This document shows, piece after piece, positions 8,310 through 17,616 of a DNA stretch of 64,000 nt. The notes under the pieces are model-generated. The model was not told the DNA's origin. It searched no databases and worked only from the letters and a program-made list of their open reading frames with translations. Made by a program: the position numbers and the translations under genes. The stretch comes from an uncultured SAR86 cluster bacterium. GTDB taxonomy: Bacteria > Pseudomonadota > Gammaproteobacteria > Magnimaribacterales > D2472. The stretch covers positions 1 to 64,000 of the forward strand of contig CACEDQ010000005.1 of the NCBI GenBank assembly GCA_902558375.1, in the 5' to 3' direction. Numbering within the stretch: position 1 is the stretch's first letter; every line of letters starts with the position of its first letter.

Positions 8310-10136
8310 ATGGCAAGATCAAAAACTAAATCATTTCAAACAGAGACCAAGCAGTTATTAAAATTGATGATCCACTCTCTTTATTCAAATAAAGAGATTT
8401 TTATTCGTGAACTTGTGTCTAATGCATCAGATGCAATTGACAAGCTTAGGTTTAAATCAGTTGAAGACAAGTCTATTGCTAAATATACAAAGGAACTCAG
8501 AATAGATGTAAAAGTAATTAAGGATGAGAATAAAATCATTATTTCTGATAATGGTATTGGAATGAATGAAGAAGAGATAGTCTCAAATATTGGAACAATT
8601 GCAAGGTCCGGAACAGCGTCATTTCTTGAAAATATAACTGGTGATAAGAAAAAAGATTCTAACTTAATAGGTCAATTTGGTGTTGGTTTTTATTCAGTCT
8701 TTATGGTTGCCGATAAAGTTCAGGTTATTTCAAAATCAGTGTTTGAGAAATCTGACTTAGCTGTTATGTGGGAAAGTACAGGCGAAGAAAAGTATAAGTT
8801 ATCTGAAGTGACAAAAGAGACAAATGGAACTGATATTATTATTTACCTAAATGATGAAAATCTAGAATTTGCTGAAGAAGGGCGGATCAGATTTTTGCTT
8901 GAGAAGTATTCGCAGTATATAAATTTTCCTTTAAATTTAATTGGTTCAGAAAATGAGTCAAAAAGAATTAATGATGCAGATGCTATATGGCTAAAGTCCA
9001 AAAGATCAATTAAAGATGATGAATATAAAGAATTCTATAAATTCATTACATTTGATCAAGATGATCCCTTGCTTTGGGCTCATAATAAAGTTGAAGGAAA
9101 AAATGAATATACAAATTTATTGTACATACCATCTAAACCGCCCTTTGATTTGTGGAATCGTGAATCACCTAGAGGTGTAAAACTATACATTCAAAGAGTT
9201 TTTATTATGGATGATGCATCTAATTTTTTACCTCTATATTTAAGGTTTGTAAGAGGCGTCATTGATACAAATGATCTCCCATTAAATGTTTCTAGAGAAA
9301 TTCTTCAAGAACATCATCTTGTTGATACCATAAAAAAAGCCGTTACAAAAAGAATGCTAGACTCACTTAAGTCTCTTAAAAAAGATTCTTTTGATAAATA
9401 CAAAGAATTTTGGAATGAGTATGGTTTGGTTTTAAAAGAAGGGCCTGCTGAAGATAGAGAAAATAAGGATTTAATTGCAAGCTTGTTACTTTTTACCTCC
9501 ACGTATGCTAACAGCAAAGAGGCCGATCAAAGTCTTGATGATTACATTGAGCGAATGAGTGATGAACAAGATAAGATATATTACTGTGTAGCAGACACAT
9601 ATGAAGCTGCAGCTAATTCTCCTCATATTGAAGGTTTAAAATCCTCAGGCACAGAAGTTCTTCTATTAACAGACAGAATAGACGAGTGGGTTATGGCTGG
9701 ATTAATGGAATATCAAGGCAAAGAGCTTGTTAATGTAGCCAAAGAAGATATAGCAGGTGATGATAAAGAAAATAAGATTTCGGAAGCAGATCAGGACATA
9801 GTTTCTAAAATTAAAAAACAATTAGATGGCAAAGTATCTGATGTAATAATAAGCAAACGTCTAACTGATTCTGCATCTTGTATTGTTTTGCCAAAACACG
9901 AACCAGGAGCACAGCTAAGAAAAATTCTTGAAGCCTCTGGACAAACTCTTGGATCGTCTAGCCCAATTTTTGAAGTTAATATGAAGCATAAGTTAGTTAA
10001 AAAGCTTAAGGAGATGAAGGGCAAGCAATTCAATTCATTTGTTGATTTTCTCTATGATTATGCTGTTATAGCAGAGGGTGGTTCGCCTCAAGACCCATCA
10101 AAATATTTAAGGCAGCTAGATAAATATCTTTCATAA
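8310..10136 (+). CDS. htpG: Molecular chaperone HtpG (Hsp90)
   Basis: This 608-aa bacterial Hsp90 is slightly shorter than the E. coli protein. The GHKL ATPase motifs are present at the N-terminus: Glu34 and Asn38 in FIRELVSNASDAIDKLRF, Asp80 in DNGIGM, and the lid-proximal GQFGVGFYSVFMVADKV. The middle domain holds NVSREILQEH with the ATP-contacting arginine, and a C-terminal dimerisation domain follows. It is a cytosolic ATP-dependent folding chaperone. A strong ribosome-binding site (AAAGAGGAG at 8296-8304) precedes the ATG. Upstream, CTTGAA at 8258-8263 could be a heat-shock sigma-32 -35 element, but no convincing matching -10 is seen. gpsA starts 2 bp after its stop. Confidence 0.97.
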   Translation: MARSKTKSFQTETKQLLKLMIHSLYSNKEIFIRELVSNASDAIDKLRFKSVEDKSIAKYTKELRIDVKVIKDENKIIISDNGIGMNEEEIVSNIGTIARSGTASFLENITGDKKKDSNLIGQFGVGFYSVFMVADKVQVISKSVFEKSDLAVMWESTGEEKYKLSEVTKETNGTDIIIYLNDENLEFAEEGRIRFLLEKYSQYINFPLNLIGSENESKRINDADAIWLKSKRSIKDDEYKEFYKFITFDQDDPLLWAHNKVEGKNEYTNLLYIPSKPPFDLWNRESPRGVKLYIQRVFIMDDASNFLPLYLRFVRGVIDTNDLPLNVSREILQEHHLVDTIKKAVTKRMLDSLKSLKKDSFDKYKEFWNEYGLVLKEGPAEDRENKDLIASLLLFTSTYANSKEADQSLDDYIERMSDEQDKIYYCVADTYEAAANSPHIEGLKSSGTEVLLLTDRIDEWVMAGLMEYQGKELVNVAKEDIAGDDKENKISEADQDIVSKIKKQLDGKVSDVIISKRLTDSASCIVLPKHEPGAQLRKILEASGQTLGSSSPIFEVNMKHKLVKKLKEMKGKQFNSFVDFLYDYAVIAEGGSPQDPSKYLRQLDKYLS

Positions 10137-10138
10137 GA

Positions 10139-11158
10139 ATGATGAAATTAAAAAAAATTGCAGTTCTTGGAGGTGGTAGTTTTGGGACTGTGCTTGCCAA
10201 TATAGCAGCATCTAACGGTTTTGAAGTTTCATTATGGGTAAGGGATTCAGAACAAGCTCTTAGAATAAACTCAGAAGCAGCAAATACTACTTATCATCCG
10301 GAGCTACAATTGTCATCAAATATAGAAGCATCAGAAAATCTTGATGAAGTTATTAAAAACTCAAGCATAGTGTTGATAGCCACACCAAGTTCAATATTTG
10401 AAAATGTAGTTAAAAGAATTTCACCCTCAATTGATGAGGGAGCACATATTATTTCTTGTACAAAAGGAATTAAATTAGATCCGTTTAGATCAATGTCAGA
10501 CATTATCTTGCTAAATATTGATGCTTCTAAAAATAGTGTAGGAGTGTTGAGTGGTCCAAATCTTGCAAAAGAAATAGCAGAAAAAAAAGTCACTGGAACA
10601 GTTATAGCTAGTAATGATGATTCACTTATTAATGATGTAAAAGAAACTCTTTCTTCTGACACTTTTAAGATATATTCTTCAGATGATATTCAAGGTGTTG
10701 AGTTAGCAGGAGCTCTAAAAAATATATATGCAATTATTTGTGGAATTGCAGAATCTTTAGAGGTTGGTGAAAATGCTGTTGGGTTAATTTTAACTAGAAG
10801 CATGGCTGAAATGAGTAGATTTGCAGTAGCAAAGGGTGCAAATCCAATTACTTTTCTTGGACTTGCTGGCATGGGTGATTTGGTAGCCACATGTACATCA
10901 AACTTATCTAGAAACTTTCAACTTGGCATCAATTTAGGAGCTGGTCTAAGTTTAGAAGAGGCTAAGAACAAAGTTGGTCAAGTTGCTGAAGGTATTAGAA
11001 CATTAGAGGTTATTAAAACAGAATCTGCTAGATTGAATATCAGCATGCCTCTAGTAGATTCTTTATATGATATTGTTTATAAGAATGCATCATCTAAAAC
11101 ATTTATTGATGATCTTGTTAATAATCCACACGAAGTTGATGTAGAATTTACATATTAG
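10139..11158 (+). CDS. gpsA: Glycerol-3-phosphate dehydrogenase [NAD(P)+]
   Basis: This 339-aa enzyme reduces dihydroxyacetone phosphate to sn-glycerol-3-phosphate for phospholipid synthesis in the cytoplasm. The nucleotide-binding motif GGGSFGT is at residues 11-17, the CTKG motif at 107-110 and the catalytic lysine at 194 in GALKNIYAI. The conserved GLAGMGDLVATCTS and GQVAEGIRT segments follow. Length and motif order match the family. A second ATG follows the first directly. It starts 2 bp after htpG and precedes the DUF4389 gene by 11 bp. Confidence 0.97.
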   Translation: MMKLKKIAVLGGGSFGTVLANIAASNGFEVSLWVRDSEQALRINSEAANTTYHPELQLSSNIEASENLDEVIKNSSIVLIATPSSIFENVVKRISPSIDEGAHIISCTKGIKLDPFRSMSDIILLNIDASKNSVGVLSGPNLAKEIAEKKVTGTVIASNDDSLINDVKETLSSDTFKIYSSDDIQGVELAGALKNIYAIICGIAESLEVGENAVGLILTRSMAEMSRFAVAKGANPITFLGLAGMGDLVATCTSNLSRNFQLGINLGAGLSLEEAKNKVGQVAEGIRTLEVIKTESARLNISMPLVDSLYDIVYKNASSKTFIDDLVNNPHEVDVEFTY

Positions 11159-11169
11159 GAAAAAAAATT

Positions 11170-11535
11170 ATGGCTAATATAGAAATAGATAAAGAAGAAA
11201 TTTTAAAAGGAAGCAAATGGATAAGACTATTATTCATGGTTCTTTATGGTTTTGTAATTAATTTTGTTTTAACTATATGCATTGGATTAGCTGTTATTCA
11301 ATTTTTATTTTACCTATTCACTTCAAAACCAAACGCACCTATTGCAAATTTTAATACTCATCTTTTAGAGTTCTTTGACGACTCTTTGGCCTTTTTATTA
11401 TTTCAAACAGAAGAAAAGCCATTTCCATTTAAGGGTAATGAAAATGATGAGGCAAGCAGTGAAAGTGAAGGTGAAGTTATAGAAGGCGAAGTAAATCCTG
11501 ATATTTCTGAAGAAACAGAAGAAGTAAAGGACTGA
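11170..11535 (+). CDS. DUF4389 family membrane protein
   Basis: This 121-aa protein has two predicted membrane helices (about residues 20-50), then a soluble part with the DUF4389-like NFNTHLLEFFDDSLAFLLFQTEEKPFPF pattern (key positions near 62-86). It ends in a very acidic tail rich in Glu and Ser. The family has no defined function. It follows gpsA by 11 bp in the htpG-gpsA run. Its stop codon directly abuts the stop of the convergent folD, leaving no intergenic base. Confidence 0.72.
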   Translation: MANIEIDKEEILKGSKWIRLLFMVLYGFVINFVLTICIGLAVIQFLFYLFTSKPNAPIANFNTHLLEFFDDSLAFLLFQTEEKPFPFKGNENDEASSESEGEVIEGEVNPDISEETEEVKD

Positions 11536-12378
11536 TCAGTTATTAACCAATCTTTTTGCAGACTGCATAGTATGCAATATTAATGTATTAATAGTCATTG
11601 GACCAACCCCACCTGGAACTGGTGTGTATGCAGAAGATATCTCATCCATTTGGTCCAAATCAATATCACCACATTTTTCAGGATGAAAGCCTGCATCTAT
11701 GACTATAGCGCCTTGCTTGATCCAATCTGTTTTTATAAATTTAGGTATTCCTACCGCACCAACAATAAGATCTGCATTTTTAATTATATTTTCAATATTT
11801 TGTGTTCTAGAATGACATATAGTTACAGTAGCATTTAAATTTAAAAGCATCATAGCCATTGGTTTTCCTAAAATAGGACTTCTTCCTACAACTACAGCAT
11901 TTAAACCCTGGACCTCAAGCTCATAATGTTTAATTAATCTTATAATTCCTGCAGGCGTGCATGATCCATATGCCTCAATACCCATAGACATATTTCCAAA
12001 ACCTAAACAGGTAACTCCATCCACATCTTTTTCAATATTAATTGCATCAAAACATTTTCTTTCATCAATTTGAGATGGAACCGGATGTTGTAATAAAATC
12101 CCATGGACATTGGGATTTTTATTTAAATCATCAATAGTTGATAGCAACTCTTCTGTTGTTGAGGACTCTGGTAGTTCAACAGCTATTGATTCCATGCCAA
12201 CTTTTTTACATGTGTTCCTTTTCATTCGAACATAAGTTTCTGATGCTGGATCGTTGCCAACAAGAATAGTAGCAAGAGTAGGATTTATACCCTTTGATAC
12301 AAGCTCTTTAACCTCTACTTTAATCTCTTCTTCACTTAGAGAGGCTAGTTTTTTACCATCTAAAATTTTTGCCACCAT
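11536..12378 (-). CDS. folD: Bifunctional methylenetetrahydrofolate dehydrogenase/cyclohydrolase
   Basis: This 280-aa enzyme interconverts 5,10-methylene- and 10-formyl-tetrahydrofolate in one-carbon metabolism. The catalytic Tyr49 and Lys53 lie in YVRMKRN. The signatures DVDGVT, PCTPAG-like [24 protein letters not shown] and PGGVGPMT are all present. Length matches the family. It is transcribed toward the DUF4389 gene and abuts it. Upstream (12379-12457) lie the promoter and start of the tRNA-Pro/tRNA-Arg unit on the other strand. Confidence 0.97.
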   Translation of the reverse strand: MVAKILDGKKLASLSEEEIKVEVKELVSKGINPTLATILVGNDPASETYVRMKRNTCKKVGMESIAVELPESSTTEELLSTIDDLNKNPNVHGILLQHPVPSQIDERKCFDAINIEKDVDGVTCLGFGNMSMGIEAYGSCTPAGIIRLIKHYELEVQGLNAVVVGRSPILGKPMAMMLLNLNATVTICHSRTQNIENIIKNADLIVGAVGIPKFIKTDWIKQGAIVIDAGFHPEKCGDIDLDQMDEISSAYTPVPGGVGPMTINTLILHTMQSAKRLVNN

Positions 12379-12419
12379 AAAAATATTATCGCATTTATGA
12401 ATATTTATTCATATGATGA

Positions 12420-12448
12420 TTGCTTATTTTTTAGATAAACTTTAATAT
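12420..12448 (+). promoter_or_regulatory. Promoter of the tRNA-Pro/tRNA-Arg unit
   Basis: TTGCTT (12420-12425) and TAATAT (12443-12448) are separated by 17 bp and end 9 bp before tRNA-Pro. Confidence 0.55.
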
Positions 12449-12457
12449 TTGCAACCT

Positions 12458-12534
12458 CGGGGTATAGCGCAGTCTGGTAGCGCACTCGCTTTGGGAGCGA
12501 GTGGTCGTAAGTTCGAATCTTACTACCCCGACCA
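12458..12534 (+). tRNA. tRNA-Pro (anticodon UGG)
   Basis: This is a 77-nt cloverleaf with encoded CCA. The acceptor strand CGGGGTA pairs with TACCCCG. The anticodon stem CTCGC/GCGAG encloses TTTGGGA with anticodon TGG at 12492-12494. The T-arm contains GTTCGAATC. It is separated from tRNA-Arg by a single base, so both are processed from one precursor. Confidence 0.97.
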
Positions 12535-12535
12535 C

Positions 12536-12612
<77 letters not shown>

Positions 12613-12631
12613 TTTTTTATATAATATTAAT

Positions 12632-14443
12632 ATGTATATAACTTTAAGCTTAAGCATCTTATTGCTTGTCCTTGCAAAAACATCATTTTTTGAAATAAGC
12701 AAAAGCAGAGTATTTGTAGCAATTTTTTATATTAATTTGGTATTGTTAAGCCTATATTTTTTTATAGACTATTTATCAGGTGATGGGATTAATGATGCAA
12801 TCCTATTTCATTTTAAATATGGTATTAAGGGATTTGGTATAGATGAATATATTTTTCCATCCTTTGTTTTAGTATTTATAAACATTGTATTAATAATATT
12901 AATAAAACTATTCAATAAAAATATTAATAAAAAATCTACTAACTCTAAAGCAAGCGTTTTCCCAGCTTTAATTTTGATAATATCTGTATTTTTTAATCCA
13001 TTTTACAAAGATGTTTATTTTCTTTTATCAAATGAAAGAGATAAGCAGAATTCAGTAGATAACAATCATTTTTTTCAACAAGATATTCTTTTTAAGAATA
13101 AAAAAAAGAATGTTATTTTTATTTATCTTGAGCAAGTAGAAAGAACATATCTTGATGATGATATTTTTCCTGACTTAGCTCCAAATCTAAAGAGACTTGA
13201 AAAATTATCTGTTAGTTATACAAATATTGATTCTCCAAGAGCTACAAACTGGACCATTGCTGGTATGGCAGCATCTCAATGCGGCGTTCCACTGCTTACT
13301 CCAATAGCAAGTGAAAATTCAATGTCTGGAGTAGACAAATTTATTCCATTGGCAAAATGTATGGGAGATATTCTTAATGAGGAGAACTATAATCTTCATT
13401 ATATCGGTGGCTCTGATCTTGATTTTGCCGGAAAAGGTAATTTCTATAGAACTCATGGATTTAATTCTGTAGAGGGGTGGTATGAACTAGAAGATAAATT
13501 AAATGATAAAAATTATAGATCCCCATGGGGTGTCTATGATGATGAGCTTTTTGATCTTATTTACGAAAGGATACAAAAACTTTCTGAGCAAACAAATAAT
13601 TTTGGTTTATTCTCACTTACTTTGGATACTCATCATCCTAATGGATATATATCCGCATCATGTAAAAATAAAAAATATCTTGATGGCAAAAATCCTATTT
13701 TAAATTCGCTGCACTGTATAGATTATTTAATTGGAAAATTTATGGATGAATTTCTAAATTCTGATCTATACAAAGATACAACGTTAGTTCTATTGTCAGA
13801 TCATTTAGCATTAAAAAATACTGCATCACATATGCTTGAGAAAGGTACGAGAAAAAATTTATTTATGATTTTCGATCAATCTTTGAATCCACAATTAAAT
13901 AGTAAAAAAGGTAATATTTTTGATGTGGGTCCAACAGTATTAGGTGTTATAGGGACTGACACTATTGGCTTGGGCTTGGGCAGAAATTTGGGAATCAAAA
14001 AAAGTCTCTCAAGCAATAATGATATTGACGAAGTTATTGCGCTTAATAGAAGTAAGATTATAGATTTATGGTCTTTTCCTCGTTTTCAAAATGGCTTTAG
14101 TATTTCAAAGTCAGATATGAAAATAATTTTTGGTGATAGATTTATTAAATATCCAGCATTAATAGCATTAGATGCTAATAATGAAGTAGAACAAATAATG
14201 TTTGATTTTTATTATGCAAATCCTTTAAAAAATAAAGTTAAAAGACTTGATTCACAAACAAATTTTTTATGGATAGATAAATGCCAAAAAATTGCAGAAT
14301 ACAAAAAAATTGAATCCACTTATCAAGAAAACCACTATTGCATATTACTTGAGGATAAAAAAAATATAAAATATCAATTATTAGATGTAGATTCTAAAAA
14401 TATCAATAAAGAGTTAATAAAGAAACATTTTAATGATGAATAA
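12632..14443 (+). CDS. opgB: Phosphoglycerol transferase I (OpgB/MdoB-like)
   Basis: This 603-aa protein has about four N-terminal membrane helices and a large alkaline-phosphatase-superfamily sulfatase domain from about residue 150. Diagnostic stretches shared with MdoB are LEQVERTYLDDDIFPDL, ATNWTIAGMAASQCGVPL (nucleophile Thr), DFAGKGNFYRTHGF, TLDTHHPNGYIS and LLSDHLALKNTA. The known enzyme transfers phosphoglycerol from phosphatidylglycerol to periplasmic glucans. The start is the first ATG after tRNA-Arg; the frame stays open upstream but runs through the tRNA. No glucan synthase (opgGH) gene is in the window, so the acceptor is unproven. trhO overlaps its 3' end by 11 nt. Confidence 0.88.
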   Translation: MYITLSLSILLLVLAKTSFFEISKSRVFVAIFYINLVLLSLYFFIDYLSGDGINDAILFHFKYGIKGFGIDEYIFPSFVLVFINIVLIILIKLFNKNINKKSTNSKASVFPALILIISVFFNPFYKDVYFLLSNERDKQNSVDNNHFFQQDILFKNKKKNVIFIYLEQVERTYLDDDIFPDLAPNLKRLEKLSVSYTNIDSPRATNWTIAGMAASQCGVPLLTPIASENSMSGVDKFIPLAKCMGDILNEENYNLHYIGGSDLDFAGKGNFYRTHGFNSVEGWYELEDKLNDKNYRSPWGVYDDELFDLIYERIQKLSEQTNNFGLFSLTLDTHHPNGYISASCKNKKYLDGKNPILNSLHCIDYLIGKFMDEFLNSDLYKDTTLVLLSDHLALKNTASHMLEKGTRKNLFMIFDQSLNPQLNSKKGNIFDVGPTVLGVIGTDTIGLGLGRNLGIKKSLSSNNDIDEVIALNRSKIIDLWSFPRFQNGFSISKSDMKIIFGDRFIKYPALIALDANNEVEQIMFDFYYANPLKNKVKRLDSQTNFLWIDKCQKIAEYKKIESTYQENHYCILLEDKKNIKYQLLDVDSKNINKELIKKHFNDE

Positions 14444-15377
14444 AATAGTTGCTTTGTATAAATTTGTAGACATTAAAGATCCTGAATTTATTTCCGAGAA
14501 AATTAGAAATAAACTAGATGAGCTCAATATATATGGAACCATTTTAATTGGTCACGAAGGTATCAACGGAACCATTTCATCAGGCATTCATCAAAACCTA
14601 TTAAATGCTTTAAAGTTTATTGAATCAATTAATGGTTTTGATAATTTAGATTTAAAATTTTCTCAATCAGAAAAAAGACCATTCGTCAGACTTAAAGTAA
14701 AGTTAAAAAAAGAGATAGTTACTATTGGCGATACTTCTATTAACCCTAATAATCTTGTTGGTGAGTATGTTAATCCGCATGAATGGAATAAGCTTATTAC
14801 CGAAGATGACACATTGATAATTGATACAAGAAATGAATATGAATGTTCAATAGGAACATTTAAAAACTCAATTAATCCAAAGACAAATACATTTAGAGAA
14901 TTTCCCAATTGGATAAAGGCTCAAAAATTTTCTGAAGAAGACAAAAAAGAAAAGAAAATTGCAATGTTTTGCACTGGAGGCATTAGATGTGAAAAAGCAT
15001 CATCTTTGATGAAAAAAGAAGGCTTTGAGAATGTTTATCATTTAAAGGGTGGCATTCTTAAATATTTTGAATCTGTTAATGAAGATGATTCATTGTGGTC
15101 AGGGGAATGTTTTGTTTTTGATGATAGGGTATCTGTAGATCAGAATCTAAAAAAAGGGTCCTATGATATGTGTCATGGATGTAGAATGCCAATCACCAGT
15201 GAAGATAAAAAAACTGATAAATACATTAGAGGTGTAGCCTGTCCATCATGTTTCGATAAGACTACAGAGGAGCAAAAAAATAGGTATATGAGCAGACAGA
15301 AACAGGTAGATTTAGCTAAAAAAAGAAATCAAAAACATATTGGGCCAAAAAAAGAAGTTCAAAATCTCAAATCTTGA
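14433..15377 (+). CDS. trhO: tRNA uridine(34) hydroxylase TrhO (rhodanese family, YceA)
   Basis: This 314-aa protein has an N-terminal acylphosphatase-like UPF0176 domain (GTILIGHEGINGTISSG near 35-51). A rhodanese domain follows at about 115-220, with the active-site loop CTGGIRCEKAS (Cys180). A C-terminal cysteine-rich segment (CHGCRMP and CPSCF) probably binds zinc. TrhO makes 5-hydroxyuridine at the wobble position of some tRNAs in an oxygen-dependent way. It overlaps opgB by 11 nt, so it is probably translated from the same mRNA; a second ATG lies directly after the first. The GST-like gene starts 1 base after its stop. Confidence 0.92.
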   Translation: MMNKIVALYKFVDIKDPEFISEKIRNKLDELNIYGTILIGHEGINGTISSGIHQNLLNALKFIESINGFDNLDLKFSQSEKRPFVRLKVKLKKEIVTIGDTSINPNNLVGEYVNPHEWNKLITEDDTLIIDTRNEYECSIGTFKNSINPKTNTFREFPNWIKAQKFSEEDKKEKKIAMFCTGGIRCEKASSLMKKEGFENVYHLKGGILKYFESVNEDDSLWSGECFVFDDRVSVDQNLKKGSYDMCHGCRMPITSEDKKTDKYIRGVACPSCFDKTTEEQKNRYMSRQKQVDLAKKRNQKHIGPKKEVQNLKS

Positions 15378-15378
15378 T

Positions 15379-16029
15379 ATGCACGTACTTTACTCATTTA
15401 AAAGATGTCCATATGCAATGCGAGCCAGAATGGCTCTATATTTGTCAAAAATAAAAGTAGAACATCGAGAGGTTAGTTTAAAAAATAAACCCAAGGCTAT
15501 GTTAGAGCTTTCACCAAAGGGCACTGTTCCAGTTCTTTTGTTGAATGATGGAAGAGTTATCGATGAGAGTATGGACATTGTAAACTGGTGTCTGGAGCAG
15601 AATATTCATACATTTACAGATGAGCTAACTGACGAGCAAAAATCAATTACTGAGAATGAGATAAAATTATTTGACGAAAAATTTAAATATCACCTAGACA
15701 GATATAAATATGCCACAAGATATAAAGATATTGATGAGGTTGCACATAGGGACGCGTGTATAGAAATTTTAAAAAGTATTGAAAATAAAATTTATAATTC
15801 TAAATGGTTTTTTTCTAATCATATTAATAAAATTGATATATGCATATTGCCATTTATTAGACAATTTAGAATAGCCAATACTAGTTGGTTCGATTTAAAT
15901 ACAGAGATTCCTAAAACTCAAAAATGGCTTGGCAATTTCTTAGTGAGCACATTATTAAGTGAGATTATGGCTAATTATGATATTTGGGAAAAAGACAGTG
16001 CTGTAAACTTTTTCCCTAAAGACCTATAG
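15379..16029 (+). CDS. Glutathione S-transferase/glutaredoxin-2-like protein
   Basis: This 216-aa protein has an N-terminal thioredoxin-like GST domain with a CPYA motif at the redox-active position (KRCPYAMRARMAL). Next come the cis-proline segment GTVPVLLL and the glutathione-contact segment DESMDIVNWCLEQ, then an all-helical C-terminal domain. The CPYA motif is shared with glutaredoxin 2 and omega-type GSTs, so a thiol-transfer role is more likely than classical conjugation. The frame is open upstream into trhO; the ATG just after the trhO stop was chosen. Its end overlaps the convergent glutamate dehydrogenase gene by 14 nt. Confidence 0.85.
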   Translation: MHVLYSFKRCPYAMRARMALYLSKIKVEHREVSLKNKPKAMLELSPKGTVPVLLLNDGRVIDESMDIVNWCLEQNIHTFTDELTDEQKSITENEIKLFDEKFKYHLDRYKYATRYKDIDEVAHRDACIEILKSIENKIYNSKWFFSNHINKIDICILPFIRQFRIANTSWFDLNTEIPKTQKWLGNFLVSTLLSEIMANYDIWEKDSAVNFFPKDL

Positions 16030-17416
16030 ACTCATATGCCATTGCTATCTTTTCTATAGCAAGTAAATATGCAGCGGTTCTAAAATCAACTATTTTTTCA
16101 TTTGAAATAAAAATCTTCTTAACTTCCTGGAACCCATCTATCATCATGTCATCCAAACCAGATCTAACAAGATCAATTTCTTCTATGCCTTGCAGAAAAT
16201 TTTCTTTATATTTATTCGGCATAGTTTTTCCTGTCATTTGTTCAATCGCTTCAATCAAAGCGTTGAGCTGAAATTGATTCCTTCTTTTTTCAAGTCGACC
16301 AAATCGTATGTGTCTTATATTTTTTACCCATTCAAAGTAACTAACAGCTACTCCACCTCCATTTGCAAGAATATCTGGTATCACGAATATTTTTTTTCTA
16401 TTAAGTATTTGATTGGCTTTATAGTTTATTGGTCCATTAGCAGCTTCGACAATTAATTTTGCAGAAACATCTTCAGCATTCTTTTCAGTTATAACGTTTT
16501 CACGAGCAGCGGGTATTAAAATATCACATTTTCTTTTCAACAAAAGTGAAGAGTCTTTTATAAAAGTTGCTTCTGGGTAATTATTAAATGACTTATGTTT
16601 TATAAAATATTTTTTTGCATGTTCAACATTAATACCTTTTTCATTGTATATTCCTCCATTAAATTCTGAGATACCAATTAATTTGATCCCATCATCTTCA
16701 GTAAGAAATTTTGAAAGATGATAGCCAACATTTCCAATACCTTGGACTACCATTGATTTAGTTGTCAGATCTTGATCAAGACCTGCTATTTTAACTAAGT
16801 CAGCATTTTTAAAAAATTCTCTTACTATAAATTGCACACCTCTTCCAGTAGCCTCTTCTCTTCCCGGAAGACCATTTTTATTTGGTGGTTTACCAGTAAC
16901 ACATGCTGCACCATTAATATCGCTTGGATGCATTTTTCTATATTCATCAGCAATCCATGCCATTTCTCTTGAAGATGAACCAATATCTGGTGCAGGCACG
17001 TTCATCGATGGACTAATTAGATCTCGTTTTATAAGCTCTTGTGCAAATCTTCTAGTAATTTTTTCAAGTTCACGTTTTTCCCAATCTGCAGTATTGATTT
17101 TTAAGCCTCCCTTAGAGCCACCAAAAGGGACATTAATGATTGCGCACTTATACGACATTAATGCTGCTAATGCTTCAACTTCTTCAGAATTTGTTTGCAA
17201 ATCAAATCTTATACCTCCTTTTGTTGGCTCCATATGTTCTGAATGAACCGATCTCCAACCTTCGAATGTAAATATTTTTCCTCTAAGCCTGACTCCAAAT
17301 CTCACAATATATGTTGAGTTACAGACAATAATCTTATTTGATAAGTCTTCGGATATATCTGAAAACTTAAGCGCTTTGTTTACGTATTTCGTAGTATCAC
17401 TTAAAAAATTACTCAT
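16016..17416 (-). CDS. Glu/Leu/Phe/Val-type dehydrogenase, probably glutamate dehydrogenase
   Basis: This protein of about 466 aa matches hexameric-type glutamate dehydrogenases, which interconvert glutamate and 2-oxoglutarate plus ammonia. The substrate-site motif EPTKGGIRFD, the catalytic lysine segment NVPFGGSKGGL and the conserved NVPAPDIGSSSREMAWIADEYR core (key residues near 142-160) are clear. The Rossmann motif is GIGNVG and the C-terminal half contains PDILANGGGVAVSYFEW. An in-frame TTG precedes the ATG by one codon; the ATG was chosen for its 7-nt spacing to GGGGAG. Cofactor preference cannot be read. It is transcribed divergently from the tRNA-His/tig unit. Confidence 0.9.
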   Translation of the reverse strand: MSNFLSDTTKYVNKALKFSDISEDLSNKIIVCNSTYIVRFGVRLRGKIFTFEGWRSVHSEHMEPTKGGIRFDLQTNSEEVEALAALMSYKCAIINVPFGGSKGGLKINTADWEKRELEKITRRFAQELIKRDLISPSMNVPAPDIGSSSREMAWIADEYRKMHPSDINGAACVTGKPPNKNGLPGREEATGRGVQFIVREFFKNADLVKIAGLDQDLTTKSMVVQGIGNVGYHLSKFLTEDDGIKLIGISEFNGGIYNEKGINVEHAKKYFIKHKSFNNYPEATFIKDSSLLLKRKCDILIPAARENVITEKNAEDVSAKLIVEAANGPINYKANQILNRKKIFVIPDILANGGGVAVSYFEWVKNIRHIRFGRLEKRRNQFQLNALIEAIEQMTGKTMPNKYKENFLQGIEEIDLVRSGLDDMMIDGFQEVKKIFISNEKIVDFRTAAYLLAIEKIAMAYESIGL

Positions 17417-17521
17417 CAATTATCTCCCCATAATGAATGATATTATTATTGTATATCTTTTTAATTATCATAATAAAAAAATAAATAATTGTTATTTTTA
17501 ATCTATAATAGCTCGTTTCGT

Positions 17522-17599
17522 GGCGGGCGTAGCTCAGTTGGTTAGAGCGCTGGATTGTGGCTCCGGAGGCCGTGGGTTCGAACCCCATCGCTCGCCCCA
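17522..17599 (+). tRNA. tRNA-His (anticodon GUG)
   Basis: The cloverleaf has the histidine-specific extra G at position -1 (17522) opposite C73. The acceptor stem GCGGGCG pairs with CGCTCGC, and CCA is encoded. The anticodon stem CTGGA/TCCGG encloses TTGTGGC with anticodon GTG at 17557-17559. A perfect TATAAT lies at 17504-17509 upstream, without a good -35 box. The trigger factor gene starts 17 bp downstream. Confidence 0.97.
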
Positions 17600-17616
17600 A
17601 TTAATTGGATAAAATT

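Noticed and set aside
10294-10662. 122-codon open frame antisense to gpsA
   Set aside because: Shadow of gpsA, whose motifs on the plus strand are unambiguous.
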